A DNA stretch of 64,000 nucleotides from Drosophila persimilis. Lineage: Eukaryota > Arthropoda > Insecta > Diptera > Drosophilidae. The position numbers and the translations under genes were made by a program. A model generated the notes under the pieces. It was not told the DNA's origin, searched no databases, and worked only from the letters and a program-made list of their open reading frames with translations. Positions 48,101 through 59,053 of the stretch are shown one piece after another. The stretch lies in assembly GCF_003286085.1 (NCBI RefSeq), contig NW_020825288.1, positions 25,172,001 to 25,236,000 of the forward strand, written 5' to 3'. Each line of letters opens with the position of its first letter. Within the stretch, counting starts at the first letter, position 1.

Positions 48101-50777
48101 GGAAGGCAATTAGCGGCTTTTGTTTGCTAAATTAAGAGGCAAATGGCACAACACTCCATCGATTAAGTGACAAATCAATGGGCACTGCTTCTTAATTGCG
48201 TCATTGAGAGGCCCTACATAGCTGGCCCACAAAATGGTTAAGAAAGCCTTGGCTACGGGGCCTTGACCATGAGATATTGATGGGCTTACATTACAGAGTG
48301 AAGGAGCATTTTTGTAAGAATATCTCAGAGATAGACGTTTATTTGAAGGTCGGAAGGGGTCAATTAAGAGATAAAGAGTCATTACGTTCTATTACTACAA
48401 ATATTTCCCTCTAGTTTGTGTACTCCTCCACACATGGAAAACTAATTTGCAAAAAATCTCAACAAATTCCCATAATATGCATAAAGCGGAAGCATCAAAA
48501 AACGCTTCTCCATGTTCGCTTCAAATAACTTTCGCACGACAAAAAGCCACAAAATCATTGGCGAAAAGTTGCAACAAAAAATAACCATCATTCATTCATT
48601 TATACTTCATAAAAAAACACTTTCAAATGCTCGCTTCGTGGACACCTACACCTCATCCAGACAGCATCCACATCTCCAGCGTCCCGTCCAAGTAATGTCT
48701 CATGAAAAGCAAAAGTGTGCACAGATATGACACATTGTAAAACCCACCCGAAAGATGAGAAAAAAGTACCGAAAACTATGTAAATAAATTTGCCAAAGCG
48801 AAATAAAAAACTTTTACTTTTATTGTTCGTCGGCGGAGCGGTGTCCGTGTTGTCTGTGTTGTCCGGAGCCTGGAGCTGGGGCTCATGTTGCTGTCGAAGC
48901 GAAAATATTTGCGCATCATGCAATTTGATTTGCAACAAAGATGTGACTTGTGTTGTGTGTGTGTTTCAAATGCGATTCCGATCACACAACACATCTCATC
49001 ACAGGGACAGAGAGAGAGAGAGTTAAAATACAGAAAAAGGCAGTAGCAAAAATAACATGAATATCGGACAGCAGCAAAACAACAAAATTAACACCAGCCA
49101 TATCCCTTGGAAAATCACCAACCAAATATAATTAAAATACTATTTTCGTAAAAACAAATATTACAGCAATCCCAACAGCTTTCCTAGAAAAAACACTGGT
49201 CTTAATAGAATAGGGCTAATACTGAAAAGTGTGAGGGTGCTCTGTGTGAGGGATTCCTGTCATTGTGTAGAAAATCACACCAAATCAGGAACTAATAAAC
49301 CACCATGTAAGCAACTAAATTAACACTTTCGAGCAGTAGGAAAGTTCCAACACGAATCAACAATCATTACAACACACCAACAATAATCATAGCTTGAAAT
49401 AATCTTCATTTAATCAGTAGATAAGGATGGAATCTCCCGCCCAATCCCTAAAAAGCCATCTCCAAGTGCATTGACCCCAATCAGGTTCGTTGCCTAAGTC
49501 TTTTGATTGGCATGCCATATCGGCACTCGTATCGAATTTTTTTGTAGTATCACAATTTCCATTGCAATCGGCTGCCACTCTTTCACTCATTTCCCAATCA
49601 CTTTGCATGTTTTCTACTCCTTGATTGAAATGTTTGCAATTTTTTTCGGCAATAGGGGGGCGGTCTTTGGTGGTGATTGCAGAGCCACAGAGTGGCGGCA
49701 CTGCATTGAGGTGGGCGGTTTTTGGTCAAAGTAAAAGGCTTTTAATAAACATATTTGCGTGTGCTTATGCAATGGAAACATTAAATGAAACTGCAACTGA
49801 AACTCTGTAGTGCATTTCTACATCAAAAGCCGATTAAACATTCGACGAAATTTGAAAGTAAAATCTCAAATATTTCCTACCATTTTGCATAATGTTTTTT
49901 GGGGAAACCTGAAGGATTCGTTTTAAAGATATATATATACATATAGCTTCTTTAAGTACATTTAAATCACATTCTAAATATCAGGAAACTACAGACTCAA
50001 ACCCACAGAAATATTTAGGGAGGGATATGTGGACAGATGTAATATAAATGAATTGAAATAAATTCCAAACAATAAACCTTTAATTTATCTTTTTGATGTT
50101 CGTATTAAAAAATAGATAATAGATAGAAAGAATGTTACTAGATGCCAAATATTCGTGAATATAGTTTTAAATATAAATAACCATCTATCCAAATACATAT
50201 GTATTCTGCTTACTGATTAATTGGCCCTATCTATGATTTTCAGCTCCAATTATTATCTATTTATAAATAATTTGTTTGTATGTTAATTATCCATAATTAA
50301 AATGCTGGTTAATAACAGACTTTTGTACTTTAAATGAATATATATATTAAAGCAGAGATTACCTCATTTATTCCCTCATTCAATGGCCCAATTTATTTTC
50401 CCCCATCGTTTGGGAAAACTAAATCATCTATCCCTGATGTTTCTCCATGCAAAAGAGGGGTAAAAACCTTAAGCAATTGCAGTCAGAGCCCATTAAATAT
50501 TTCGGGCACATTTCGCAGCCAGAAATTGTAACGCAAGTCCCTCTTAAGAAAATAAACTAAAACCCAACCCTAAACAAATTTGGGCAAAACGCTTAAAATG
50601 TCTGTAGGAAAACGTTATGCGCAAAATTGGCAAACTTTATGTGCCTGAAATTTGGTGGGCAATTTGCGTTTAATTTGGGGTCACACACACACACACATCG
50701 GGCAGAGACGTAGACCCAGACCCCGGGCAATGTTATGTAAAAGACGGGACCCGGGCGCCCTCTCGACACTCTGCCAA

Positions 50778-50809
50778 AGGGACAAGGGGACAAGGGGACA
50801 GGGGGACAG
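50778..50809 (+). repeat. GGGGACA heptamer repeat
   Basis: About four units of GGGGACA, with slight length variation. It lies about 0.7 kb below the donor, in the presumed intron. Confidence 0.8.
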
Positions 50810-51460
50810 AGCCGCCACAACGATCGACCGGAGGGTAATCAATGTAAAGCAGTTTTCGAAGGCATTTTAATTGCCACAGCACCGTCATCACCAGCTCCAG
50901 CTCCATCTCCATCAGTGGGGTTTAGGGGGGGAGGGAGAGGAACTGCTTGCAACACTGCAACCTGCCCCGCGGCCAAGCCAAATGACACATGCGCCGCCTC
51001 GGCTCTGTCTCCCAGGTCTGTCCTGCTCTCACTCTCCGATGCCCAAGTTTTTCTCGGCGCGGAGAGCCCGCGCTTGTTCGCGATGCGATGGCCATTGAAA
51101 AGACTTTCACTCTGACGGAGAGTGGAGTGGAATGCCGCAAAAGATGAAATGGCTATTGACTTCATTTGTGGCCAAAAATAAAGTTGAACCATTAACTAAT
51201 TAGCTTACATTTTGAGCGATTTATTGAGAGCTCAGAGCTCCAACCGGAAAGTATTTCAAGAAATAGAAATTGGCAAATTATTACCATTCAAATTATTTCT
51301 TTTAGCTGTCCTTAATTTGTTCTTTCAACAAAGAACTTTCGAGACGAAGGAACCCTCCCTAAATGGAAACAATTCTTTCCAGAATATACAGAAATACCTG
51401 TTCTTAGAGCCGAACCCGCTAAGAAGTTCTTTCCAGAACCTTCTGTGCATTATCGTGCTA

Positions 51461-51471
51461 GCACTCACCTT
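51461..51471 (-). other. 5' splice donor of the first coding exon
   Basis: On the minus strand the sequence reads AAG|GTGAGTGC, a near-perfect Drosophila donor. The exon ends at 51469 and the intron GT occupies 51468-51467. The exon frame would otherwise stop at the TGA inside this donor (51467-51465). That a long open frame ends exactly in a consensus donor strongly supports splicing here. Confidence 0.88.
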
Positions 51472-52559
51472 CTGGCCTGTCGTGGTATGGACTGGGTCCA
51501 GCACACTGGGGCCTTGTGCAGCTGATGCATATTCCTGGATGACTTGTAGGTTAGGTCGCCGCACTCCGTCTGCCACACCTGGAGATTCCCCTCCGCCGGA
51601 TAGAACGTGTACAGGCTGTGGGTGGCCGAGGCAATCACCGGGGAGGAGCCGCCTCCGTCCACCACGTCCACGCCAGCGGCCACCATGGGCGACAAGGTGG
51701 CACTGGAGATGGGCTGGACGAGAAGGGCCTGTCCGGCCGCTGTTCCCGGGGAACTGCCTCCGGCCGGGGTCTTGTAGTTTAGCATCCTGGTCGGTCCCGG
51801 TCCGTTGGGGCTGGAGCAGCTGCTCACGTTCCCGTTGCCATCGTGCTTGAGGATCAGGCTGCTGGGATCGTAGCCATGGCGGTGTCTGGCAATGGCGTCC
51901 ACCGAATGGGAGCGCAGTCCGGTTCGGGCTGGATTATGGGCTGCCAAATGGAGGCGACGTCCGCGACGAAATCCGCTAGTGACTGAGACAGCTCCGGCAG
52001 CTCCGGCAGCTCCGGCCTGGCCCGAAACGGAGCCGGGTCCGCCATGGGTCATGCGATGGTTGTGGACACTGGAGGCGGCACTGGGTACGAGGGGCTGTCG
52101 CTGTTTCTGGTACTGCAGCCGTGGCTGGGGGGGCAGGGTCTGCTGCTGCTGCTGTTGCTGCTGGCCACCGATCTGTCGTGCCTTGGCCATGCCCACCTGC
52201 TGGCTGCTCTGCTGATCCTTAAAGTATTCGCGCCGCTGCAGCTGGGGTGCGGCCAAAGAGAGGACACCCCTGGCCGAGTTTCCGCCTGGTGCTGTGGCTG
52301 TTGGCTTCTCCGAGCCAGTGGAGGAGGCGCCGCCAGTGGCCGCCGAACTGAGTTGCGCCAACTTGCTGGCATTGTTATGGTTGCTGCTGGCGGCAGTGGC
52401 GGTTCCACTTGTCTGATGCTCCGAATCGGTGGAAACCCGATCCGGATCACTTTCGAAACCTTCGTCCAGGGATCGTGTTGGACTCAGTATGGGCTTCGAA
52501 TGGTGCTCCAGTTTCGCACTCGCGCTAGACGTGGACGTGGATGATGTTGACGACGACAT
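51469..52559 (-). CDS. First coding exon of an unrecognised Ser/Gly/Gln-rich protein (5' partial gene)
   Basis: This is the only frame in the window with convincing coding character. It holds 363 complete codons plus two bases of a split codon, so the intron is in phase 2. The start chosen is the ATG at 52559-52557, preceded by GCC. The frame stays open nine codons further upstream, but only from a TTG. Residues 1-60 are Ser/Thr-rich and include the acidic motif SLDEGFESDPDRVSTDSE at 30-47. Residues 133-140 are a run of eight Gln. Residues 173-190 are Gly/Ala-rich. A basic patch (RRGRR) lies at 198-202 and RSHSVD, a plausible phosphosite, at 216-221. The last ~50 residues (LYTFYPAEGNLQVWQTE from 316, then CWTQSIPR at 353-360) are aromatic and look ordered, perhaps the edge of a folded domain completed by the next exon. 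No signal peptide or membrane segment is seen. The frame reads straight into a GTGAGT donor. I do not recognise the family. A cytoplasmic scaffold or signalling protein is possible but unproven. Confidence 0.9.
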
Positions 52560-52839
52560 GGCTCTGCTCTCTGTCCACTCTGTCAAGTACTATATGGGGG
52601 TTTTCGGTTTTCGGTTTTGCTTATTGTTTTTGTTTTTGTTTACGCCGGAGTATTGGGTATCTATCGTTACACTTGGCTTGGCCCTACGAGTGGCTTGGCC
52701 TGAACTACTTCTCTTTTGCCTCCCTGTATCTCTGTATCTGTGTATCGCTCCCTTTCTTTCGAAGCGGTAAATATGTACGAGTATGTATTAAAAAAATGCA
52801 CAATGCCGCCTGCTGCTGCCGTTCTTTTGCACTTTTGCT

Positions 52840-52884
52840 TCACACGCCACTTTTTCTTTTAATTTTCCATGCACTTTTTTCCAT
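52840..52884 (-). promoter_or_regulatory. uORF of 14 codons with a second nested 3-codon uORF
   Basis: An ATG at 52884 opens 14 codons ending in TGA at 52842-52840. A second ATG at 52870, in another frame, opens three codons and ends in TAA. These two plus the minimal uORF at 52965 are the only ATGs I find in the leader. All three terminate well before the main start. Confidence 0.5.
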
Positions 52885-52956
52885 CTAAATTTTCTTCTTT
52901 TTTTTATGGTGCCTTCTGCTCTTTCTTCTTTTGTATTTTTCTTATTATTATTTTTG

Positions 52957-52965
52957 TTAGTACAT
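52957..52965 (-). promoter_or_regulatory. Minimal uORF in the leader (ATG-TAC-TAA)
   Basis: This is an ATG codon followed by one sense codon and a TAA, in an A-rich context. It is the first upstream ATG met by ribosomes scanning from the predicted start at 53117. Such a minimal uORF usually allows reinitiation. It may modestly reduce translation of the main frame. Confidence 0.5.
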
Positions 52966-53083
52966 TTTTCACTTCAAATTCGATTGTTGTCTGCGGGCCG
53001 CAAAAGTCGCGCCAAAGTTGCAGTTGGTTGCAGTTGCAATGGGAAAGTTCGGTTACTCTCGACTGGATCGGATCGGATCGCTT

Positions 53084-53121
53084 CACGTCTGTCTCGCACG
53101 AAAGTTTTTTTCAAACTGAGC
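53084..53121 (-). promoter_or_regulatory. TATA-less core promoter: Inr plus DPE, partial MTE
   Basis: The minus strand carries TCAGTTT with its A at 53117, matching the initiator consensus TCAKTY. Counting from that A, positions +28 to +33 (53090-53085) read AGACGT, matching the DPE consensus DSWYVY at every position with the required spacing. Positions +18 to +27 match 7 of 10 bases of the MTE consensus. No TATA box is seen about 30 bp upstream. This arrangement is typical of developmentally regulated, focused Drosophila promoters. The site is predicted from motif content and fits the position of the first coding exon 558 nt downstream. Confidence 0.78.
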
Positions 53122-53254
53122 TCCAAGCTTGCCCGCAACTGTTGTCGAAGCGGCCAGGTAGCGGTGCGTCAGACGGAAAGCTTCTCTCCCCACCTTTGGC
53201 ACTTGTTACGCTTGCTTCGTTTCGACTCAGTTGATGCACCTGCTGTCAGTGCTC

Positions 53255-53279
53255 AGAGAGAGAGGCAGAGAGAGAGGCC
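53255..53279 (-). promoter_or_regulatory. GAGA-factor site cluster upstream of the promoter
   Basis: Two GAGAGAG runs separated by GCA lie 138-162 bp upstream of the predicted start (CTCTCTC on the transcribed strand). GAGA/Trl sites at this distance are characteristic of DPE-containing Drosophila promoters with open or paused chromatin. Binding is inferred from the motif only. Confidence 0.6.
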
Positions 53280-53282
53280 CGC

Positions 53283-56200
53283 CGCGGGAGCTTTGCGCTC
53301 GCACAGCTGTTTCCGCGAGAGTGAGTCGAGAGTGGAGGTGGAGTGCATAGGTGAAACAGGAACATGTCAACAGAGAGAAACCTTGACATCTATGCAATGC
53401 AGTTGTTGTTGACATTATACATGTGTATGGTAATTTTTAGAGGGAAGTGGAACCGCGTTTCATAATTAAAAATTGAATAAACAAGGAAGAAGAATGATTG
53501 AAATCTTCACCGAGGGTTGCTTAATTGACATTATGAATTTTAGAGCACTCTGAAACTGAAAACAGAACGTTCACGAAGGTTTTTTTATGGTGGAGGGTAC
53601 TCAAAATGTAACGCAATTATTTTCAAATGGAGTCAAAATACTGCATGTGCTGTACTGGTTGGGAAACACAGCAGCAGCACCCCTCGGCGTTCTGGCAGAG
53701 ATTCGTGCTGAAACCATACGATGATGCAGTACTAGATTTAAATTTCAATTAAATAGCAGTATTTTCTCCAAAAACGGTCACAGGAACGGCTGGCAAAAAA
53801 TAGTGTACAGTAGAGCAAGTTTTCTAGACGCCACTGTATAAAGTCGATTTCGTGCTTTGGCTCTCATGATTTTGCTCTCTCCATCTCATTACTTCTCTCG
53901 CGCTCGTGAAAATTTCATCAATGAAATTACAAAACTGCAAAAGCAACAACAATAACCGGCATGGCACAAGACCCGTAACAACAAAACAAAACAAGACTTT
54001 GAAAAGCTCGCTCCGAGAGTGGAGTTACCAGGTGAGAGCAGAGGTGATCAGAGCTTTTGGCACCTGCTGCACAACAACAGAGAGTGGGAGAGCGTGAGTG
54101 AAGACAAAAATAGCGGACAATTTCGGCCGTTTGTCGCTGCTTTCTCACTTCTCTCTTTTCCTTTTGTTTTCTGCTGATCGATGCCTCTGTCGCTGTCGCT
54201 GTCGCTGCCGCCGCCTTTGCCGGTGCTGCTGTTGCAATTTGTTGGCAGCGCTCCATCGATGTTGAAGTGGAATGCCCTTACTTTGATTGATTTCCGGGTG
54301 CAGCAGCAGACGCCGAAGGTTTCGTTTTTCGCACTTGGCGTAGCAACAACACTGGGAAGCAAAAACATGGGCAGCGATCGTGGCAGTGGAGAAATTTCAG
54401 GTACAGTAGTGGGATGAGGGATTTTGAGGGGGCTAAGAATTTACTCGAAATCGAGAGCATAGAAACCATAGAGGAAACGCGCTTTTGGTGCTGAAGCCAT
54501 TGGATCTGTTGCTCCTATGGGTGATAAGGTTATAAAAGGTTAGAAAATAGTATTTATATGAGAATAAGAAAGAAAGAACACATAGGTGCTCTCCGTTTAA
54601 GAGAGTAATCGTACAAAGAAAGGTACATATGTATGTACATGCATATCCGAGGCCTATATCCATTTGTCTAGCTATTACTTATCGATTCCACCGAAAATCA
54701 TACCGATATATTCTTTCATCGTGATCTTGCTCTTGCTTTTGTTCGAAACTTCCGATAAACGCTGAACGAAAGGTTATAACAATTTCGAGCAGAGACTTGG
54801 AATGCTGAGAAGAGCTGTCACTATTCTTTATCAGCATAATCCATCCACAAGAGTATCTACTGCTTCAGACCCCAAAGATAGGCATTTCTTATTTGCTGAT
54901 ATTCTTGAGGTTATTTCATTGATTTTCGCTTTTCACTTTATGTTCCCATTTACCAAATTATTCACTCGACGGCGTCCCCGGGCATTGCACTGAGAGGTGG
55001 TGCTGTGGCTGGGGCAGGGGCATTGCGGCGGGTCTTTATGATAGTTTCGGTTGCCGTTGTTGCTGTTATAGTTATAACTGCAATTTAATTATATGAATTT
55101 TATAGTTTGAACACCATAAAAATGTTGGTCTTAATTGTGTTTCTGCTCTGGCTATGACTCTGATCCCGTGTCCGTGTCCGTCTCCGTGCCTTGTTATCGG
55201 TTTACGTGACGGTATTTTGATTTTTATTATTAGATCTCCGGAGTCCACACCAAAATGACCCAAACATTGGTTTGGCTCTTGGGCCAGTTGGGCTGGCTGC
55301 CATTACAGTTATGGTTAGGTAACAAGCCTTCAATTCCACAACACTCCATAAAGCATCGGCTTACGTGTGATGCGGTGGGGCAGAGTCAGAGTCCGAGTGG
55401 CTCTTACGGGTAGTGGGTGTTGTTTGCGCTTGGCTTGTGGCGAGTTCATTGGGGGTCAAGACTGCGGAGAGCAGAGCAGGCGACCATAAACTTCTTGTAA
55501 AGTCAACAGCATCGAAACATCGCGAACTCGTCGGGGGGGCCATCAATCAATCAAACTGCAGTTAGAGCTGTTCTTGGGGAAAAACAGAAACCAAAGTGGA
55601 AGTATAATGATGCAGCTCTCACATTTCAGAAGGTTTCCTTAAAGCCCTTGCCCTTGTTGAAGGGCCTTGTCCTTGTTGGACAAGTTTAGGATGGTCTTCG
55701 ACCCTCAATATAAAGATCATGTAAATACTATTCCCGAGTTCCGGGTGGACTCTCTGTACCTCCACCATCCATCCGATCCTCTGACCACATTCAAACTTAT
55801 TGCCGCTGACTCCTCGATCATCTGTTCAGTGATCTGCAGCGTCCCGTAGTATTTACCATCCATCGATCCATGCCATCCACCCATACATCAATTGATGGCA
55901 ATAAACAACCGTAAAATGTTTACAGCCCGAGCAAAACCCACAAAAACTCTGTCTCCCGATCCCAGACGATGGGCGGTGCGATGGCAAGTGCCACTGTGGG
56001 CATTGGGGGGCTGCTTGCAGCACCAGTTTAATTACAACTTTACCAGTTATGACAGACGTCGGCTATAGCAGTCGGTCGGTCTTCTCTCGATGCTCTCAGA
56101 TGCACACCGCCTAAGCACACAGAAGCAGCCAGCAGCAAAACGCCACATCGGCAGCAACATATGTCACATAATTTCCACAATTAAAACATAAATTGAAGCA

Positions 56201-57179
56201 CTGCCACAGTCAGCTGTAGAGACGGTATGAGCCTGGCAAGCAGGTGCAACAGGCCCAGTAGGTGAGGCACACGCATGCGTAAAACGGTTGTCGTTGTTGC
56301 TGGTTGCTGGTGGCTGTTGCAACGACAACAACGGCAGCAACATGCATGAAATTTTTAGTTGAATCTATCCAGGAATTCGGAATGGGTTAGTGGCTACGAC
56401 TTGGGAATACCCTAGGCGGTAGATTACAGTGCATTCATGCGGGAATATCATTGATTGATCTACAATATTATACATTACTTCACCCTCAAAAGGTTTGACA
56501 AATGTCTCTTTAGAAAAGGATCATACGAGTACATGTTATAGGATAAACACATATTCCCCGCCTGATACAGGGTGTAGCACTGTGGAGCTGCACTTCGGCA
56601 ACTGTTACGGGGTATACCCAGAGCAGGGACATGTTCTCCAGCCGGTTCGGCAAGCGACAACGATAACAGCTACACAACAGCACTACTGTGGATCGAGGGG
56701 GGGGCCGAAGCCGGAGAAAACTTGGGGAAGAGGCAGGCAACAACAAGGCGTGAATGCCGTAAGCTTATTGAGGAGCAGCAGCGGCAGTTGCAGTGGCAGT
56801 GGCAGTGGCAGCACAAGCCAGAGAGAAGTGGGGACCGGAGACCAGAGACCGAGGCAGAAACGCAACTTGGAGGCTGACTACATCATTACCGTTTTGGCCA
56901 TGGGCCGCTTGCCATTGTAATTGATGTTGTATTAGAACATCATTTACGCAATTGCCACAGTTACTTGTAGTTGTTGCTGTTGCTGTTGCTGGGGATGGAA
57001 AATGGAGATGGGTTTGGGGTATGGGGTATGGGGAATGGGGAATGGTGAATGGAGATTTGGTAGTAAGTTTGGTTCTGGGCTTTCCTATAGCTGATGTTCC
57101 TGTTAGTGTCTGATTGTGCTCCTGTTTTTATTACCGATGTACCTGTATGCACAAAGTGTGATGTATTTAATTTGATACA
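53283..57179. other. Upstream flank of the promoter, no gene recognised
   Basis: Contains CTGTCG repeats (54188-54212), a short fold-back at 53639-53731, GCAGTG repeats (56790-56812) and GGGGTATG repeats (57015-57045). CG-rich open frames here are short and unconvincing. Enhancers of the minus-strand gene, or more distal leader exons, could lie here. Confidence 0.5.
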
Positions 57180-58109
57180 AGTTTTATTTGCTAGTGCTTT
57201 TATTAACTTGTTTTGCCGTAGCTATGCAATTAATACCCATATGGAATACAGCTATTGAAGCAGAAACCATTTAAATGCAGGCCATAAGATATTATTATAT
57301 TATTATTATATCATAACCTTAAAATATTTATAGTTTTGACCGCTTACTGAAAAGTATAGAGAGGTCTATAATTTATAAATATTCCAGATCAGCTTAAAAG
57401 CCTTGTTCTGCTTCAGTAAATGCTTCAGAAGTTCGGTATAAATCATATATTGTATTTCTTATAGGAAGAACTTGTCTATAACTTGATGGATCTACAAGGG
57501 TTTCTTATGGAAATATATATTATCAAAAAATGCATTTTCAAATTAATAGATAACAATATGTCGTATGTTTTCGGCCCTGAAGCTCCTGTCCATTTTAATT
57601 TAATGTAGTTTTAGTAAAATATACAATATAATATTAAACGATTCCGAAATATTCAGTTTAATTAAGTTTACGTGTTTTCAACTACAGATAGCACACACTT
57701 TATCGAACCAATACGTTTTAAGTATTAGAATATTGGCTCATTTATAAAAATAATAATTATTTTATATTCGAATTATTCTTCAAAATGTTATTACTCTACT
57801 ATATACATATATATGAAAAGCCCAAAGGGTTAATTAAAAAACTGAAGTTAAATTAGAAATTTAAGTATTCAAAGTTTTAAGCTAAATTTTAATAATAACG
57901 TTTAATAAATAATAATAATAAAAGTTAAATAATAACGGATGTATCGATGGGGAGAAAAATAGGAGCATGGACACTTAATTTTTGATACTCTTATTTTGGG
58001 TTAGTAAAAAAAAGTGTAAATTAAAAAAGCTCTAAATTAGACGAATCAAATTGTTGTTGTTGTTCAAGATATTATCAGCCTCATCGTATTATTTGGATAA
58101 TTATGATAT

Positions 58110-58156
<47 letters not shown>

Positions 58157-58330
58157 TTAAATATATAATTAAAATTAGATTTAAATTGAAAAATAGGTAC
58201 ATATTATTCAAATCGAAACATTATGCTGTAAAATGTTCCTGATTTCCTTATAAACCAATTTTTAATCAATTTTGGTATGCACTAAATATAAATTTTTGGA
58301 AATATCCACGACTAGCTCTAGTAAGCTACC
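57180..58330. other. AT-rich block
   Basis: About 1.15 kb dominated by A/T, with ATTATT, AATAAT and the (AT)20 run. It is the most AT-rich long segment of the window and has no coding potential. It could act as a matrix attachment or spacer region, but no specific signal shows this. Confidence 0.55.
58112..58151 (+). repeat. AT dinucleotide microsatellite (about 20 units)
   Basis: A perfect (AT)n run in the middle of the AT-richest block of the window. Confidence 0.94.
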
Positions 58331-59029
58331 AATTTTGTTCGACGATTATAGGGACACTTGAATGCAATGCTGTGGCTTCTGCGTTTTCTGTTGCTTTTCA
58401 GAAATACTACAAATGAGCGGAGGGCAGGAGAACCGAGCAAATCAGTTGTGGAATTTAGTTGTCCGGCAAGTTGATTATTGCATTGGCGGACGGGGTGGGG
58501 GGGGCAGAGCCGAGGGAGATGGCTGAAGGCCTCCATCCTGGATTACCTTGCCATTGGCCGTGAAGGACCGAGACCGAGACTGAATGATTAATGAACTATC
58601 CAGTCGGTATCCAGTCATATGTGGATGGCCTTCACTGAATGCCAGGGAGGGAGGGGAGCCCGAAAAAGAATCCAATTAGTTTGTTTCGGGTCGCGAGTGA
58701 AAGTCTATAAGTCCACAAACGACTGCCTGCACTCGTAGGTATATCCGTGAAAAGCATTTGACAAGCCGCCCAAAAGAATTTCCCAATCAAACTCTTGACT
58801 AATCCACATTGATACTGTCCAGAGCAATCCACCAGCCAGCAGGCAGCATGCGGCAGGCGGCAGGCGTCACGCAGCAGCAACCTGTCTTCCAACGCCGGCC
58901 CCTCCTGGGAGCCAAGTTTCAAATGTGTTTTGCCCGAAAAAGGTTCAACTAACGCAATGCCGCCGCCCAAAACGACGAAACAAAACCAAAAACCGAACGC
59001 AGAATGCAGAATGGAGAACGCAGCGCCAT

Positions 59030-59053
59030 CGTCGTCGTCGTCGTCGTCGTCGT
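59030..59053 (+). repeat. CGT trinucleotide microsatellite (8 units)
   Basis: Eight perfect CGT units. A shorter run of the same type occurs near 13892-13909. Confidence 0.93.

Larger units (their letters stand above)
45121..51460. other. Gene-free stretch between the transposon-like unit and the first coding exon
   Basis: Simple repeats are noted separately. AT-rich blocks lie at 49040-49400 and 49900-50340. GC content rises from about 50.7 kb toward the coding exon. No exon is recognised. Confidence 0.55.
1..51468 (-). other. Presumed very large first intron of the minus-strand gene (extends beyond the window)
   Basis: From the donor at 51468 toward lower coordinates I find no second exon with recognisable coding content. 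Open frames in this span overlap on both strands, are rich in simple-repeat translations and match no family I know, apart from the DnaJ fragment near 44.1 kb. Giant first introns full of regulatory DNA are common in Drosophila developmental and neuronal genes. Exons shorter than about 50 codons could be missed. An independent gene nested inside is also possible. Confidence 0.5.
52560..53117 (-). other. 5' untranslated leader of the minus-strand gene
   Basis: This stretch of about 558 nt lies between the predicted initiation site and the ATG. On the transcribed strand it is A-rich, with many AAAAC/AAAAG tracts, as is usual for Drosophila leaders. It contains a GGATC pentamer run (plus strand near 53063-53080) and three upstream ATGs. 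No splice pair is obvious, so a single continuous 5' exon is the simplest model. A spliced leader from a more distant promoter cannot be excluded. Confidence 0.7.

Noticed and set aside
52044-52544. 166-codon plus-strand frame with poly-Leu
   Set aside because: It is the antisense shadow of the coding exon; poly-Leu mirrors the CAG repeat that encodes polyQ on the minus strand.
52560-52586. Earlier start extending the first exon by nine codons
   Set aside because: The upstream codon is TTG, not ATG. The ATG at 52559 is the first in-frame AUG after the leader.
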